A DNA stretch of 64,000 nucleotides from Rhodoferax aquaticus (GCF_006974105.1 NZ_CP036282.1:558001-622000); one strand, 5' to 3'. Numbered from the stretch's first letter, positions 49,360-60,262 are shown. Made by a program: numbers and translations. The notes: generated by a model from the sequence alone, not told the origin.

Positions 49360-50397
49360 GTGAGCATCTCGCTTCTCTCTAAACTGGAAAAGATCACCGC
49401 CACCCGTGACTTTGTTGCGATCGAGCACAGTCTCTTGCGGGCTATCGGCGCTACCGTCCATGTCGAAGACCTGTCTTTATGGACGCTCGACGTCCACCAA
49501 GAGGTCTCCAAAGTACTGCATTACTCCCGCCAGATCGAGGTCCGTGGCGGAAGTATGGGGCGGGACACCGAGGAGGTGGACACGGTGTACGCGAATATTG
49601 AAGTCCCGCCGGATGTGCGCAGCCTTGCACAAACCGTGGTGCTTAGCCTCAAGCCTGCTGCCCGTCGCACGCAGAACGGTAGTCTTCAGATGTTTCCCCT
49701 GATGGGGTCGCAGGGCTTGAGCGGCCTGATCAGCATGCGCCTGAGCCAGCCCATGGTCGAGCAAGATCAAGAGCTGATCAACGGCATTTTGCGGGTGTAC
49801 TCCAACTACCACGCGCTCCTCGATGAAAGCCAACGTGACCGTTTGACTGGCTTGTACAACCGGCATGCGATGGACCTGAACATTGACCGGATGTGGTCTG
49901 TCTTGGGGCGTGAATCCAAGCATGCGGATGCGCGGCGCAGCAGTGTGGTGCAGATGTACGCACTCGCGGTGATCGACATTGACCACTTCAAAAAAGTGAA
50001 CGACGAGTTTGGACACATCTTGGGGGATGAAATCCTGCTCTTGGTCTCGCGCTTGATTTCCAGTTGTTTCCGCAAGAGCGATCCTGTGTACCGGTATGGA
50101 GGCGAAGAGTTTTTGGTGGTGACCGGGGCAGACTCGGCGCAGGCCATGCACACACTGTTTGAGCGGGTCCGTGCCAAGGTGGCAGCGCATTACTTTCCCC
50201 AAGTGGAGAACGTGACGGTGAGCTTGGGTTACACCATTATTGACCCTGCACTGTCACCATCAGAGAACATTGGGCGTGCCGACCGTGCTTTGTATGTCGC
50301 GAAGGATATGGGGCGCAATCAGGTGCAGTCCTATTCGGATTTGATTGAGCGGGGTCTTATCAAGGACATGCGCTATGGCTCTACGGAGTTGTTTTAG
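49360..50397 (+). CDS. Diguanylate cyclase (GGDEF)
   Basis: Makes cyclic di-GMP. A 345-residue protein from GTG 49360 (ribosome site GGAAAG upstream). The N-terminal roughly 160 residues are a GAF-like sensor region without membrane helices (FVAIEHSLLRAIGATVHVEDLSLWTLD). The GGDEF domain has LTGLYNRHAMD, ALAVIDIDHFKKVNDEFGHILGDEILLLVSRLI and the active loop RYGGEEFLVV with GGEEF at 247-251. An intact product-inhibition site RKSD lies five residues before it (238-241). It is therefore an active, feedback-inhibited enzyme by sequence. The signal it senses is unknown. Confidence 0.92.
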   Translation: MSISLLSKLEKITATRDFVAIEHSLLRAIGATVHVEDLSLWTLDVHQEVSKVLHYSRQIEVRGGSMGRDTEEVDTVYANIEVPPDVRSLAQTVVLSLKPAARRTQNGSLQMFPLMGSQGLSGLISMRLSQPMVEQDQELINGILRVYSNYHALLDESQRDRLTGLYNRHAMDLNIDRMWSVLGRESKHADARRSSVVQMYALAVIDIDHFKKVNDEFGHILGDEILLLVSRLISSCFRKSDPVYRYGGEEFLVVTGADSAQAMHTLFERVRAKVAAHYFPQVENVTVSLGYTIIDPALSPSENIGRADRALYVAKDMGRNQVQSYSDLIERGLIKDMRYGSTELF

Positions 50398-50436
50398 CCG
50401 ACCATGTCATCTCGCCTTGGTAGGGGTTTTTGACTC

Positions 50437-50740
50437 CTACGCGGCGGTATAGCGCGCGGCATCGGCCAATCCCATGGCGTTGTCCAGCGTGGCGTCCTTC
50501 GGCGACCAAGCACAAATGCCCGCACCCACGCGCAGCGTGAGGCCGTGGGGCTGCAAAGGGCAGGCCCAGAACTAGATGCGTAAACGCGTTACGCGCGCTG
50601 TCACTTTCTTGCCCCATTAGCGCTTGCACCGCACACACCGCCGCACAACCCCCCATATGCACGTGGGCCACAGGCGCTTGAATGCAAGGTTTGCGCGGTC
50701 AGCGCGGCAATCAACAACCTGCCTATGCCCAGCAGCTGAC
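50437..50740 (-). pseudogene. Decayed GGDEF-domain fragment
   Basis: Minus-strand pieces in different frames line up as the end of a GGDEF domain. They are GRLLIAALTAQTL (about 50700-50740), then HVHMGGCAAVCAVQALMGQESDSARNAFTHLVLG (GGDEF site apparently shortened to GGC), then after a frameshift near 50565 LRVGAGICAWSPKDATLDNAMGLADAARYTAA and a stop at 50437. At least two frameshifts and the loss of the active-site residues show it is not functional. It faces the intact cyclase gene and fills most of the 472-bp gap before gshA. Confidence 0.6.
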
Positions 50741-50869
50741 CTGTGTGGAGCGGTGGAGAATGTTTTTTGCGCGTGTGGACATTTTTGTGGCTTGTTTTTT
50801 TGAAGTTTCGCCCCCAGATTCAGCCCACTTCTAAAATGTCGTTCGTCCCCTCATTAGAAAGCACCCGGT

Positions 50870-52162
50870 ATGGTTCCGCATTTGGTTACCGCCCTGACAG
50901 GCCCCATCAACGAGTTAGAGCAACGCCTGCTGGACTCCATGCCTGCGATTGAACGCTGGTTCCGCCTAGAGTGGATGGAGCATACGCCGCCGTTTTACAC
51001 CTCGGTCGATGTGCGCAACGCGGGCTTTAAGTTGGCCCCTGTAGACACCAATGTATTCCCCTCGGGGTGGAACAACCTCACCCCCGCCATGCTGCCCTTG
51101 GCCGTGCAGGCGGCCATGGCGTCGATTGAGAAGATTTGCCCCGAAGCGCGTAACCTGCTCATCGTGCCGGACAACAACACACGCAGCAGCTTTTATCTGA
51201 GTAATTTGGTGCAATTGCGCCGTATTTTTGAGATGGCGGGGCTCAATGTTCGTATCGGCTCCATCAGCCCAGACCTCAAAAAGGCCACCACACTGGAGCT
51301 GCCCAGCGGCGAGAGCATTACGTTGGAGCCCGTGGTACGTACCAAAGGCCGCTTGGGGCTCAAAGACTTTGACCCTTGCACTATCTTGCTCAACAACGAA
51401 TTGACCGCTGGCGTGCCCGGCATTCTGGAAGACGTGCATGAGCAGTATCTGTTGCCACCTTTGCACGCCAGTTGGGCCGTGCGGCGCAAAAGCATGCATT
51501 TCAAATGCTACGAGGAAGTCTGCAAGCGCTTTGGCAAGCTCATAGGCGTGGACCCGTGGCTGATTAATCCTATTTTTGACACCTGCACCAACGTCGATTT
51601 CAGTTCTGACGAGGGCTTGGAGGGACTGCGGGCTACGGTGGACGCGACTTTGGCCAAGGTCAAAAAACGCTACAAAGAGTTTGGCATCAAGGAAAAGCCA
51701 TTTGTGGTGATCAAAGCGGACAACAGCAGCGCCGACATGGCTGTGTTTTCCGTGCGCGATTCCAAGGAGCTGCAGGCCTTGCGCCGTCCCAAATCCAAGG
51801 CGGGCGCTGCGGCATCAGAGTCCACGGTGTTGGACGTGCTGGTGCAAGAAGGCGTGCAAACGCATGAGCGCATCAACGAAGCCGTGGCCGAGCCGGTGGT
51901 GTACCTGATGGACCGCTATGTGGTGGGCGGGTTTTACCGCATGCATGCCGAGCGCGGTGTGGACGAGAGCCTGAGCGCCCCCGGCTCTAGCTATGTGCCC
52001 TTGGCCTTTGCCGAGAGCATGCACCTGCCCCAGCCCGGTGTGCGCCCAGGGGCGAGCGCGCCCAACCGTTTTTATATGTACGGCGTGATCGCCCGCTTGG
52101 CCATGCTGGCCGCCAGCTACGAGCTAGAAGCCACCGACCCGCAGGCCGAGGTTTACGCCTGA
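50870..52162 (+). CDS. gshA: Glutamate-cysteine ligase, betaproteobacterial type
   Basis: First step of glutathione synthesis (ATP-dependent). The 430-residue product belongs to the proteobacterial GshA type unrelated in length to the E. coli enzyme: LEQRLLDSMPAIERWFRLEWMEHTPPFYTSVDVRNAGFKLAPVDTNVFPSGWNNL, IVPDNNTRSSFYL, FVVIKADNSSADMAVFSVRD and GGFYRMHAERGVDESLSAPGSSYVPLAF. The gene ends 10 bp inside the convergent kdpE. gshB is found at the right edge of the window, separated by the potassium transport genes. Confidence 0.94.
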   Translation: MVPHLVTALTGPINELEQRLLDSMPAIERWFRLEWMEHTPPFYTSVDVRNAGFKLAPVDTNVFPSGWNNLTPAMLPLAVQAAMASIEKICPEARNLLIVPDNNTRSSFYLSNLVQLRRIFEMAGLNVRIGSISPDLKKATTLELPSGESITLEPVVRTKGRLGLKDFDPCTILLNNELTAGVPGILEDVHEQYLLPPLHASWAVRRKSMHFKCYEEVCKRFGKLIGVDPWLINPIFDTCTNVDFSSDEGLEGLRATVDATLAKVKKRYKEFGIKEKPFVVIKADNSSADMAVFSVRDSKELQALRRPKSKAGAAASESTVLDVLVQEGVQTHERINEAVAEPVVYLMDRYVVGGFYRMHAERGVDESLSAPGSSYVPLAFAESMHLPQPGVRPGASAPNRFYMYGVIARLAMLAASYELEATDPQAEVYA

Positions 52163-52869
52163 AGCAGGCGGTAGCCCACCGCCGTCTCGGTGAGCAGATG
52201 GCGGGGCTGGGTGGGGTCAGCCTCTAGCTTTTGGCGCAAGTGGCCCATGTAAATGCGCAGGTAGTGGTTGTGCTCAATGTGTGAGGGGCCCCACACCTCG
52301 CGCAGCAACTGCCGGTGCGTGAGCACACGCCCCACATTGGCCATAAGCACCGAGAGCAAGCGGTATTCAATCGGCGTGAGGTGCACCTCAGCGCCTTGGC
52401 GGCGCACCAAGCGCGCGGTGCGGTCCACCTCCACCTCACCAAAGCAAAACAAGCGCTCCAGCTCGGAGCTGGTGGTCACCGTAGCCTCGCCCGTGGCACT
52501 GCGGGGGCGGCGCAAATTGGCACGCACCCGGGCCAGCAACTCGCCCATGCCAAAGGGTTTGGTCAGGTAGTCGTCGGCCCCTGCATCCAGGGCGGCCACT
52601 TTGTCGGACTCGTCCACCCGGGCAGACAGCACCACAATGGGCACGTTGGACCAGCCTCGCACATCACGAATCAGGTCCAGGCCGTCAGCGTCGGGCAGGC
52701 CCAAATCCACAATGAGCAAGTCTGGCTTGCGCGTGCCGGCATCCAAGAGGCCGCGGTGCGCCGTTGCTGCTTCAAACACCTGCCAGCCTTCCGCCTCCAA
52801 GCCCGCACGCACAAAGCGGCGGATCTGTGGTTCATCTTCAATAAGGATAGCAACAGGTGCAGGTGACAT
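52153..52869 (-). CDS. kdpE: Response regulator KdpE
   Basis: OmpR-type response regulator that turns on kdp under K+ limitation or salt stress. From ATG 52869 it has 238 residues: acidic pair at 11-12, phosphoacceptor Asp 55 (IVDLGLPDADG) and Lys 104 (YLTKPFG). The winged helix has LTPIEYRLLSVLMANVGRVLTHRQLLREVWG. A longer frame upstream would run into kdpD and was not used. It lies 5 bp after kdpD. Confidence 0.95.
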   Translation of the reverse strand: MSPAPVAILIEDEPQIRRFVRAGLEAEGWQVFEAATAHRGLLDAGTRKPDLLIVDLGLPDADGLDLIRDVRGWSNVPIVVLSARVDESDKVAALDAGADDYLTKPFGMGELLARVRANLRRPRSATGEATVTTSSELERLFCFGEVEVDRTARLVRRQGAEVHLTPIEYRLLSVLMANVGRVLTHRQLLREVWGPSHIEHNHYLRIYMGHLRQKLEADPTQPRHLLTETAVGYRLLQA

Positions 52870-52874
52870 GGGCG

Positions 52875-55631
52875 CTAGCGCGTGTTTTGACTTGATTCGG
52901 GGGGCGGTAGTTCGGGCATGGGGGTCAGCGGCAAGCTTACCGTGAACTGCGCCCCGCCACCGGGGGCTTGGCTTGCGGTGATGCTGCCCTTGTGGGCCAG
53001 CACAATGGCTTTGCAAATGGCCAGGCCTAAGCCCACGCCTCGCGTGGTGGACTCGCTTTGGCCCCGGGTAAATTTTTCAAACAGCACATGCTCTTGGCCC
53101 GCGCTGCCAGCGGGCAAACCCGGGCCGTGGTCGCGCACCGTGATGCGCAAGGCATCGGTCGTGGTGCTGGCGCTGATCTCTATGGGCACGGTGTCCTTGG
53201 GGTCGCTGCCGTATTTGGCGGCGTTTTCCAGCAGGTTGACCAGCACGCGCTCCATGAGCACGGCGTCAAACTCGGCCAAGGGCAGGTCCGCAGGAATGGC
53301 GGTGGTGACCGTGAGCGTGCCCAGCGAGTGGCGTGCGGCGCGAATGGCGCTGCCCACCACTTCTTCGGTGGATTGCCAGTCTTTGTGCAGCTGAATCTGC
53401 CCGCTTTGCAGGCGTGCCATGTCCAACAGGTTGGTGACCAAGGCGCTGAGTTGGCGTGCTTCGGCAAACAGCGCACGCGCGGTAGCGGCTTGCACACGGG
53501 GCAGCGGTGGCTCGGCTTTGGTCAGGCTTTCCGACAAGCCCACCAAGGCGGTGAGCGGCGTGCGCACATCGTGCGACATGGCGGCCAGCAAGGTGTTGCG
53601 CAAGCGCTCTGACTCCATTTGCACCACGGCGGTTTGCGCTACATCCACATAGTGCACACGCTCCAGCGCAATGGCAATTTGGCGCGCCAAGGTTTCGAGT
53701 TGCTGCACCTGCTCGGGGATGAGCAACCAGCGCGCATGGCTGGGCTGCAGGGCCAGCACACCGCGTATGCGCATGGGTGCTTGCAAGGGCACGTACTGCC
53801 AGGTGTTGGAGGGCAGGGTGCTGGTGGCCAGGCCCGCGCGCTGGCCGTTGTGAAAGGCCCAGTCCGCAATGCTGGGGTCCAGGCCTTCGGGCAGCTTGTC
53901 TGGAATGGCCAAGCGGTCGCTCGCGTCGGTCAGCAGCACGCGGGCGTGGCCGCCAAAGGTGCGCTGTACAGCGGCCTCTCCCAGCTCCACCACCTGCACG
54001 GTTTGCAACGCGGCCGACAGGTCACGGGCTAGCTCAAACAAGGCTTGGGCACGCCGTTCGCGGCTGGCCGACACCTTGGCCGAGAAGCGCAGGTGCGCCG
54101 TGAGCTGTCCAATCGTGAGGCCCACCAAGAGCATCACGGCGAAGGTGATCAGGTACTGCACATCGCTCACTGCAAACGAGAAGCGCGGAACCACAAAGAA
54201 GTAGTCAAAAGACGCAACCGACAGCACGGCGGCCAGCATGGCCGGTCCTCGCCCTAGCTTGACCGCCACCAGCACCACGCACAGCAAAAACACCATCACG
54301 ATGTTGGCCAGGTCTAACCAGCGCAGCATGGGCATAGCCACCAGCGTGGTGAGCAAGCAGCCCCCCGTGGCCCACAGGTAGCGCCCCCATTTTTCTAGCC
54401 ACGAGCCGGTGTGCTCTTCGTCTTGCGCCTCTGGCCGCAGGGCGGGGGCGAGTTTGCGCACGCTCTCGGTATTGCCCACTTCCACAATGTCCAACGTAGG
54501 GGCCAAGGTAGCGAGTTGCCGCGTAATGGTGGGCCGCACGGCGCGCCACAGCGTGCTCCAGGGCCGCTCTTGCGGGCGCCCCACCACCAAGGTGGCGCAG
54601 TTCAGTGACTGCGCATGTTGCAGCAGTTCAATGGCGATGTCGTTGCCCGCCAGTACCGCCGTGCTGGCACCTAGCTCGTCCGCAAGTTTTAGTACGGCCA
54701 AGGTGCGGTCACGCTCTTGCGCGCTACGGTGCTGTAGGGCGGGTGTTTCCACATACACCGCATGCCAGGCGGCGTTAAGCTGGCTGGCCAAACGGGCGGC
54801 GCTGCGCACCGCGTGCTCGGCACCCGCATAGGGGCCCACGCAGACCAAGAGTGCGCCCGAGGTGTTCCACGTGGGGGCGGTGGCCGCCAGTGTGGCTTGG
54901 GCGTGTTTGCTGCGGTAGCTGCGCACATCGTCGCCCACATGCTCGGCGGTGCGGCGTAGCGCAATTTCGCGCAGGGCAATGAGGTTGCCCTTGCGAAAGA
55001 AGTGTTGGGTCGCCCGCTCGGCCTGTTGCGGCACATAGACCTTGCCGGCCTTCAGGCGGGTGAGCAATTCGTCAGCAGTCACGTCCACCAGCACCAATTC
55101 ATCGGCGCGGTCCAGCACGGTGTCGGGCACGGTTTCATTCACGCGAATGCCGGTGATGGCGCCCACGGTGCCGTTGAGGCTTTCTAGGTGCTGCACATTC
55201 ACTGCAGTCCAGACATCAATGCCGGCGTCCAGCAGCTCTTGCACATCTTGCCAGCGCTTGGGGTGGCGTGAGCCTTGGGCATTGCTGTGGGCCAGCTCGT
55301 CCACCAGCAGCACATCGGGGTGGGCGGCAAGCGCCGCGTCTAAGTCAAATTCGGCCAGTGTTTGCCCCCGGTAGGGCAACTGGCGCAAGGGCAGAACGGT
55401 CAGGCCGGAGAGCAGCTCCGCAGTCTCTTTGCGGCCATGGGTTTCCACCACGCCCACCAGCACGTTCTGCCCGGCGGCGCATGCCCGCTGGGCGGCGCTG
55501 AGCATGGCGTAGGTTTTGCCTACCCCGGCACTGGCCCCAAAGTAAATGCGCAGCTTGCCTTTGCGCGAGCGCGCATCTTCTTCACGAAATTGCTCTAGCA
55601 GTTGGTCGGGGTCGGGGCGCGCTTCGCTCAT
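52875..55631 (-). CDS. kdpD: Sensor histidine kinase KdpD
   Basis: Membrane sensor for K+ and turgor stress, partner of KdpE. The 918 residues contain the KdpD domain (KLRIYFGASAGVGKTYAML Walker-type loop, VGVVETHGRKETAELL, DVLLVDELAHSN) and a universal-stress-like domain (LLVCVGPYAGAEHAVRSAARLA). Four membrane helices follow (ANIVMVFLLCVVLVAVKLG and neighbours), then a GAF-like region and the kinase core with His 687 in AAMSHDVRTPLTALVGLSESL, a G box (RDHGPGLP) and GVGLGLAICKAI. All key sites are intact. Confidence 0.96.
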   Translation of the reverse strand: MSEARPDPDQLLEQFREEDARSRKGKLRIYFGASAGVGKTYAMLSAAQRACAAGQNVLVGVVETHGRKETAELLSGLTVLPLRQLPYRGQTLAEFDLDAALAAHPDVLLVDELAHSNAQGSRHPKRWQDVQELLDAGIDVWTAVNVQHLESLNGTVGAITGIRVNETVPDTVLDRADELVLVDVTADELLTRLKAGKVYVPQQAERATQHFFRKGNLIALREIALRRTAEHVGDDVRSYRSKHAQATLAATAPTWNTSGALLVCVGPYAGAEHAVRSAARLASQLNAAWHAVYVETPALQHRSAQERDRTLAVLKLADELGASTAVLAGNDIAIELLQHAQSLNCATLVVGRPQERPWSTLWRAVRPTITRQLATLAPTLDIVEVGNTESVRKLAPALRPEAQDEEHTGSWLEKWGRYLWATGGCLLTTLVAMPMLRWLDLANIVMVFLLCVVLVAVKLGRGPAMLAAVLSVASFDYFFVVPRFSFAVSDVQYLITFAVMLLVGLTIGQLTAHLRFSAKVSASRERRAQALFELARDLSAALQTVQVVELGEAAVQRTFGGHARVLLTDASDRLAIPDKLPEGLDPSIADWAFHNGQRAGLATSTLPSNTWQYVPLQAPMRIRGVLALQPSHARWLLIPEQVQQLETLARQIAIALERVHYVDVAQTAVVQMESERLRNTLLAAMSHDVRTPLTALVGLSESLTKAEPPLPRVQAATARALFAEARQLSALVTNLLDMARLQSGQIQLHKDWQSTEEVVGSAIRAARHSLGTLTVTTAIPADLPLAEFDAVLMERVLVNLLENAAKYGSDPKDTVPIEISASTTTDALRITVRDHGPGLPAGSAGQEHVLFEKFTRGQSESTTRGVGLGLAICKAIVLAHKGSITASQAPGGGAQFTVSLPLTPMPELPPPESSQNTR

Positions 55632-55666
55632 ACGGTGGGGTGTTGGTGCTGGGGAGTATGCAGGTT

Positions 55667-56239
55667 TTACTTCAGGGTCGCCAAGTCCCTGTTAAGGGCC
55701 AAGACGTTGACGCGTGCTTCCCCCAAGATGCCCAAAAGCGGTGTTTCTACATGCTTGGCCACCAGGGCCTGCACCTGCGCTGCAGGCAGTTTGCGGGCAG
55801 TGGCCACGCGGTTGACTTGGTAGTAGGCCGCCGCCGGGCTGATGTGGGGGTCCAAACCGCTGGCGGAGGCCGTGACCAAGTCCACCGGCACGGCGCTGGT
55901 GTTGCTGGGGTCTGCCTCACGCAAGGCCGTGACGCGCGCCTTGATGGCGTCGGTCAGTGCGGGGTTCAGTGGGCCAAGGTTCGAACCACCGGACGCTGCC
56001 GCATTGTTGGCCATAGGGCCGGTGGCTGAGGGGCGGCCCCAGAAGTTGCTGGGCTCGCTAAAGGCTTGGCCAATGAGGCTAGAGCCCACCACTGTGTTGC
56101 CTTGGCGCACCAGGCTGCCCTGCGCTTGCTTGGGGAATAGGCTGTGTGCCACACCCGTGGTGACCAAGGGGTAGGCCACGCCGGTGAGCAAGGTGAGTCC
56201 GGTGAAGATGACCAGAACGGGGCGAAGAATGTTGTTCAT
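55667..56239 (-). CDS. kdpC: Potassium-transporting ATPase subunit KdpC
   Basis: Stabilising subunit of the KdpFABC K+ pump. The 190 residues have one N-terminal membrane helix (VLVIFTGLTLLTGVAYPLVTTGVA). The conserved body is QGSLVRQGNTVVGSSLIGQAFSEPSNFWGRPSATGP and DLVTASASGLDPHISPAAAYYQVNRVATARKL. It is 25 bp behind kdpB and 35 bp before kdpD. Confidence 0.96.
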   Translation of the reverse strand: MNNILRPVLVIFTGLTLLTGVAYPLVTTGVAHSLFPKQAQGSLVRQGNTVVGSSLIGQAFSEPSNFWGRPSATGPMANNAAASGGSNLGPLNPALTDAIKARVTALREADPSNTSAVPVDLVTASASGLDPHISPAAAYYQVNRVATARKLPAAQVQALVAKHVETPLLGILGEARVNVLALNRDLATLK

Positions 56240-56264
56240 GATGATTCCTTAAGGTGTGCTGGGC

Positions 56265-58340
56265 TTAAGCCATGTGCAAGGCAACCAGCACCATGTCAAT
56301 GAGCTTGATGCCTATAAAGGGCACGAGCAGGCCGCCCAAGCCGTAGATCAGCAGGTTGCGGCGCAACAAAACAGCAGCGCCCATGGCCCGGTACTTCACG
56401 CCTTTGAGGGCCAAGGGAATCAGCGCAATGATGATGAGCGCATTGAAGATCACCGCCGACAAAATGGCCGAGTTGGGGCTGCCTAGTTGCATCACGTTCA
56501 GTGCCGCCAGCTGGGGGTAGGTGGACACAAAGATGGCCGGGATGATGGCGAAGTACTTGGCCACGTCATTGGCAATGGAGAAGGTGGTGAGCGAGCCGCG
56601 CGTCATGAGCAGGGCTTTGCCGGTTTCCACAATTTCCAAGAGTTTGGTGGGGTTGGAGTCCAAGTCCACCATATTGCCGGCCTCTTTGGCGGCTTGCGTG
56701 CCGCTGTTCATGGCCACGGCTACGTCGGCTTGGGCCAGGGCGGGGGCGTCGTTGGTGCCGTCGCCGGTCATGGCGACCAGCCGACCGTCGGCCTGGTAGC
56801 TGCGGATGAGCTTGAGCTTGTCTTCGGGTGTGGCTTCGGCCAAGAAGTCGTCCACGCCTGCTTCGGCGGCAATGGCGGCGGCGGTGAGCTTGTTGTCGCC
56901 CGTGATCATCACGGTTTTGATGCCCATGCGGCGCAGTTCACCAAAGCGCTCTTTGATGCCCGCTTTGACAATGTCTTTGAGTTCCACAACGCCCAGCACG
57001 GTTGCGCCATCGGCCACGGCCAAGGGCGTGCTGCCGCGGCGGGACACTTCATCGGCGGCGCGAATCACTTCGGCAGGCACCTTGCCGCCCATGGATTCCA
57101 CGTACTTGCGCACCGCATCCACCGCGCCTTTGCGCAGGCTGCGCACGGTGCCATCGGCCTGCGACACATCCACCCCGCTCATGCGGGTTTGGGCGGTAAA
57201 GGCGACTTCTTGCGTCTTGCCTACGAGGGCCTGAACGGCACCCAAGCGCTGGGCCAAGACCACAATGCTGCGGCCTTCAGGGGTTTCGTCGGCCACAGAG
57301 GCTTGTGATGCGCACAAGGCCAATTGGTTCTCTGCCACGCCCGGTGCGGGCAAGAACTTGCTGGCCTGGCGGTTGCCATGGGTGATGGTGCCGGTTTTGT
57401 CCAGCAGCAACACATCTACATCGCCAGCCGCTTCAACCGCGCGGCCTGAGGTGGCAATCACATTGGCTTGCATCATGCGGCTCATACCGGCCACGCCCAC
57501 GGCAGACAGCAGGCCGCCAATGGTGGTGGGTATCAGGCAGACCAGCAAAGCAATCAAGGCGGTCAAGCTCACGGCTGTACCTGCGCCTGCTGCGCCCACG
57601 CTAAAGAGCGAGAAGGGCAGCAGCGTTACGGTCACCACCAAAAACACGATGGTTAACGCCACCAACAGGATGGAAAGCGCAATTTCGTTCGGTGTTTTTT
57701 GGCGCTTGGCGCCTTCCACCATGCTGATCATGCGGTCCAGGAAGGACTCGCCAGGGTTCACGCCAATGCGCACCACCAACCAGTCCGACAGCACGCGGGT
57801 ACCGCCTGTGACCGAGGCAAAGTCGCCGCCCGATTCACGCACCACGGGGGCCGACTCGCCGGTGATGGCGCTTTCGTCCACGGTGGCTACGCCTTGGATG
57901 ACTTCGCCATCCAAAGGAATCATCTCGGTGGCTTCGACCAAGACCACATCGCCTTTGCGCAGGTTCTCGGCTTGCTCAGGCAAAAAGGCGCTGCCGTAGC
58001 GGGGTTCTTTGAGCTTTTTGGCCCAAGTGCTTTTCTTCAGGCCGCGCAGAGAAGCGGCTTGCGCCTTGGCGCGGCCTTCGGCCAGGGCTTCGGCAAAGTT
58101 GGCAAACAGCACGGTAAACCACAACCATGCCGCCACAGACAAGACAAAGCCGGCCGACGCATCGCCCACGCCTTGCAAGGCTTGCAGCCCCAAGAGCGTG
58201 GTGATGATGCTGCCGATGTACACCACAAACATCACCGGGTTGCGCCATTGCACCGCGGGGCTGAGCTTGGTGAAAGCCGCAGCCACTGCGGGCTTGAGCA
58301 AAGCGGGGTCAAACAGTAAAAAGTTCTTTTTCGTCGTCAT
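56265..58340 (-). CDS. kdpB: Potassium-transporting ATPase ATP-binding subunit KdpB
   Basis: P-type ATPase subunit that powers K+ uptake. From ATG 58340 it has 691 residues (a GTG four codons upstream is possible). It shows the actuator loop AITGESAPV, phosphorylation site Asp 314 in [13 protein letters not shown] and the hinge [25 protein letters not shown]. The TGES serine, whose phosphorylation inhibits the E. coli pump, is present. Order kdpF-A-B-C-D-E is complete. Confidence 0.97.
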   Translation of the reverse strand: MTTKKNFLLFDPALLKPAVAAAFTKLSPAVQWRNPVMFVVYIGSIITTLLGLQALQGVGDASAGFVLSVAAWLWFTVLFANFAEALAEGRAKAQAASLRGLKKSTWAKKLKEPRYGSAFLPEQAENLRKGDVVLVEATEMIPLDGEVIQGVATVDESAITGESAPVVRESGGDFASVTGGTRVLSDWLVVRIGVNPGESFLDRMISMVEGAKRQKTPNEIALSILLVALTIVFLVVTVTLLPFSLFSVGAAGAGTAVSLTALIALLVCLIPTTIGGLLSAVGVAGMSRMMQANVIATSGRAVEAAGDVDVLLLDKTGTITHGNRQASKFLPAPGVAENQLALCASQASVADETPEGRSIVVLAQRLGAVQALVGKTQEVAFTAQTRMSGVDVSQADGTVRSLRKGAVDAVRKYVESMGGKVPAEVIRAADEVSRRGSTPLAVADGATVLGVVELKDIVKAGIKERFGELRRMGIKTVMITGDNKLTAAAIAAEAGVDDFLAEATPEDKLKLIRSYQADGRLVAMTGDGTNDAPALAQADVAVAMNSGTQAAKEAGNMVDLDSNPTKLLEIVETGKALLMTRGSLTTFSIANDVAKYFAIIPAIFVSTYPQLAALNVMQLGSPNSAILSAVIFNALIIIALIPLALKGVKYRAMGAAVLLRRNLLIYGLGGLLVPFIGIKLIDMVLVALHMA

Positions 58341-58364
58341 GTTATTTCTCACGTGTTGTGCGGC

Positions 58365-60164
58365 TTAGTGGGCGGGCCACAGCATCAGGTGCTCCACGAT
58401 GGGGCCCAGTGCCAAGGCAGGCACGTAATTGAGCAAGCCCACCAAGAGCACGGTGCCAATCAGCAGCGTCACAAACAAAGGGCCGTGGGTGGGCATGGTG
58501 CCGACCGTGGCAGGCAAACGTTGCTTGGAGGCCAAAGCACCGGCAATGGCCAGCACGGGAACAATCACGCCAAAGCGGCCCAGCCACATAGCCACACCCA
58601 AGAGCAGGTTGTAAAACGGGGTGTTGGCGGACAAGCCTGCAAACGCGCTGCCGTTGTTGTTGGCGGCTGAGGTCAAGGCGTACAAAATTTCAGAGAAGCC
58701 GTGGGGCCCGGGGTTCAAAATGCCGGCCTTGCCCGCATCGGTCACCACGGCCAAAGCCGTACCTGCTAATACCAAGATGGGCGTGACCAAAATCGCAATC
58801 GAGGTGAGTTTCATCTCATGCGCTTCGATCTTCTTGCCCAGGTACTCAGGGGTGCGGCCAATCATCAGGCCCGCAATGAACACCGCCAGAATCGCAAACA
58901 CCAACATGCCGTACAGCCCGGTGCCGGTGCCACCGAACACCACTTCACCCAGCTGCATCATGACCATGGGCACCATGCCACCAATAGGCGTCAAGGAGTC
59001 GTGCATGGTGTTCACAGCGCCGCATGAGGCGGCAGTCGTGATGACCGTAAACAAGCTGCTGGCGTTGATGCCAAAGCGGGTTTCCTTGCCTTCCATATTG
59101 CCGCCGCTTTGCAAGCTGCTGGCCGCTTGGTCTACGCCCAAAGGTGTGAACAAGGGGTTGCCAGTTTGTTCGGCAGGTGTGATGACCACCACCGCAATCA
59201 CAAACATGACCGTCATAGCGGCCAAGATGGCCCAGCCTTGGCGCAGGTCACCCACTTCACGGCCAAAGGCAAAGCACAGGGCCGCAGGGATCAAGAAAAT
59301 CGCCAGCATTTGCAAAAAATTGCTCAGCGCGGTCGGGTTTTCATACGGATGGGCCGAGTTGGCATTGAAGAAACCACCGCCGTTGGTGCCCAACATCTTG
59401 ATGGCTTCTTGCGAGGCCACAGGGCCCATGGCCAGTGTTTGGGTGGTGGACTGGGTGTCCTCCATCACAGGGGCACCTTTGTCGTCCAGCACGGGGGCTC
59501 CGTCAGCGCCGACCTTGGCTACTTGGAACTTGTTGATTTCCAGAGTGGTGACTTCTTTGTAAGCCTCAAAGTTTTGGATGACGCCTTGGCCCACCAGCAC
59601 GATGGCCAATACCAGGGACAAGGGCACCAGCAGCCATGCGGTGACGCGGGTGATGTCAACCCAGAAGTTGCCCAGCACGGCGGTGGAGCGCGCGGCAAAG
59701 CCACGAATCAGCGCAAACACCACCACGATGCCGGTGGCGGCGGACAAGAAGTTTTGCACCGCCAGCGCCAGCATTTGGGTGAGGTAACTCATGGTGGCCT
59801 CACCGTTATAGCCTTGCCAGTTGGTATTGGCAACAAAGCTGATGGCGGTGTTGAACGACGAGTCAGGGCTGACGGCGGGCAGGCCCATGGGGTTCAAAGG
59901 CAGGGCGAACTGAAAGCGCTGCAGCAGGTAGACCGCTACGACACCCAATGCATTGAACGCCAACAAGCACAGGGCGTAGTGCGCCCAGCCCATAGAGCGC
60001 TCGGGCGAGGTGCCCGCTAACTTGTACAGCGGCGCTTCGACCTTGCCCATCCAGGCAGGCAGCGCGCCACGGCACAGTTTGGCCAACCAGATGCCCAAGG
60101 GCCAACTGGCGGCGAGCAATACCCATAAAAATAGGCCCAAAAGGCCCCACGCTGAACCGCTCAT
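58365..60164 (-). CDS. kdpA: Potassium-transporting ATPase subunit KdpA
   Basis: Channel-like K+-binding subunit. From ATG 60164 (overlapping the kdpF stop by one base, TGATG) it has 599 residues. It includes [29 protein letters not shown], the selectivity-filter segments [20 protein letters not shown] and [29 protein letters not shown], and [13 protein letters not shown]. About ten membrane helices are seen. An in-frame upstream extension exists but would overlap kdpF. Confidence 0.96.
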   Translation of the reverse strand: MSGSAWGLLGLFLWVLLAASWPLGIWLAKLCRGALPAWMGKVEAPLYKLAGTSPERSMGWAHYALCLLAFNALGVVAVYLLQRFQFALPLNPMGLPAVSPDSSFNTAISFVANTNWQGYNGEATMSYLTQMLALAVQNFLSAATGIVVVFALIRGFAARSTAVLGNFWVDITRVTAWLLVPLSLVLAIVLVGQGVIQNFEAYKEVTTLEINKFQVAKVGADGAPVLDDKGAPVMEDTQSTTQTLAMGPVASQEAIKMLGTNGGGFFNANSAHPYENPTALSNFLQMLAIFLIPAALCFAFGREVGDLRQGWAILAAMTVMFVIAVVVITPAEQTGNPLFTPLGVDQAASSLQSGGNMEGKETRFGINASSLFTVITTAASCGAVNTMHDSLTPIGGMVPMVMMQLGEVVFGGTGTGLYGMLVFAILAVFIAGLMIGRTPEYLGKKIEAHEMKLTSIAILVTPILVLAGTALAVVTDAGKAGILNPGPHGFSEILYALTSAANNNGSAFAGLSANTPFYNLLLGVAMWLGRFGVIVPVLAIAGALASKQRLPATVGTMPTHGPLFVTLLIGTVLLVGLLNYVPALALGPIVEHLMLWPAH

Positions 60165-60262
60165 CAAAACTCCTCTGCGCAGATCAGCGCATACACCAAA
60201 TACGCCAGCAACAGCACTGCGCTGATGCCGCCCAAGCCGTACAACATCTCCATGCTGATCAT
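60164..60262 (-). CDS. kdpF: Potassium-transporting ATPase small subunit KdpF
   Basis: A 32-residue single-helix peptide, [20 protein letters not shown] followed by [12 protein letters not shown], which stabilises the KdpABC complex. Too short for usual gene finding. The stop overlaps the kdpA start (TGATG) and its start overlaps the stop of another tiny frame (ATGA), so all are translationally coupled. Confidence 0.88.
   Translation of the reverse strand: MISMEMLYGLGGISAVLLLAYLVYALICAEEF

Noticed and set aside
52870..53016. Upstream extension of kdpE to 53016
   Set aside because: It lies inside kdpD and adds a low-quality sequence; the ATG at 52869 gives the standard KdpE length.
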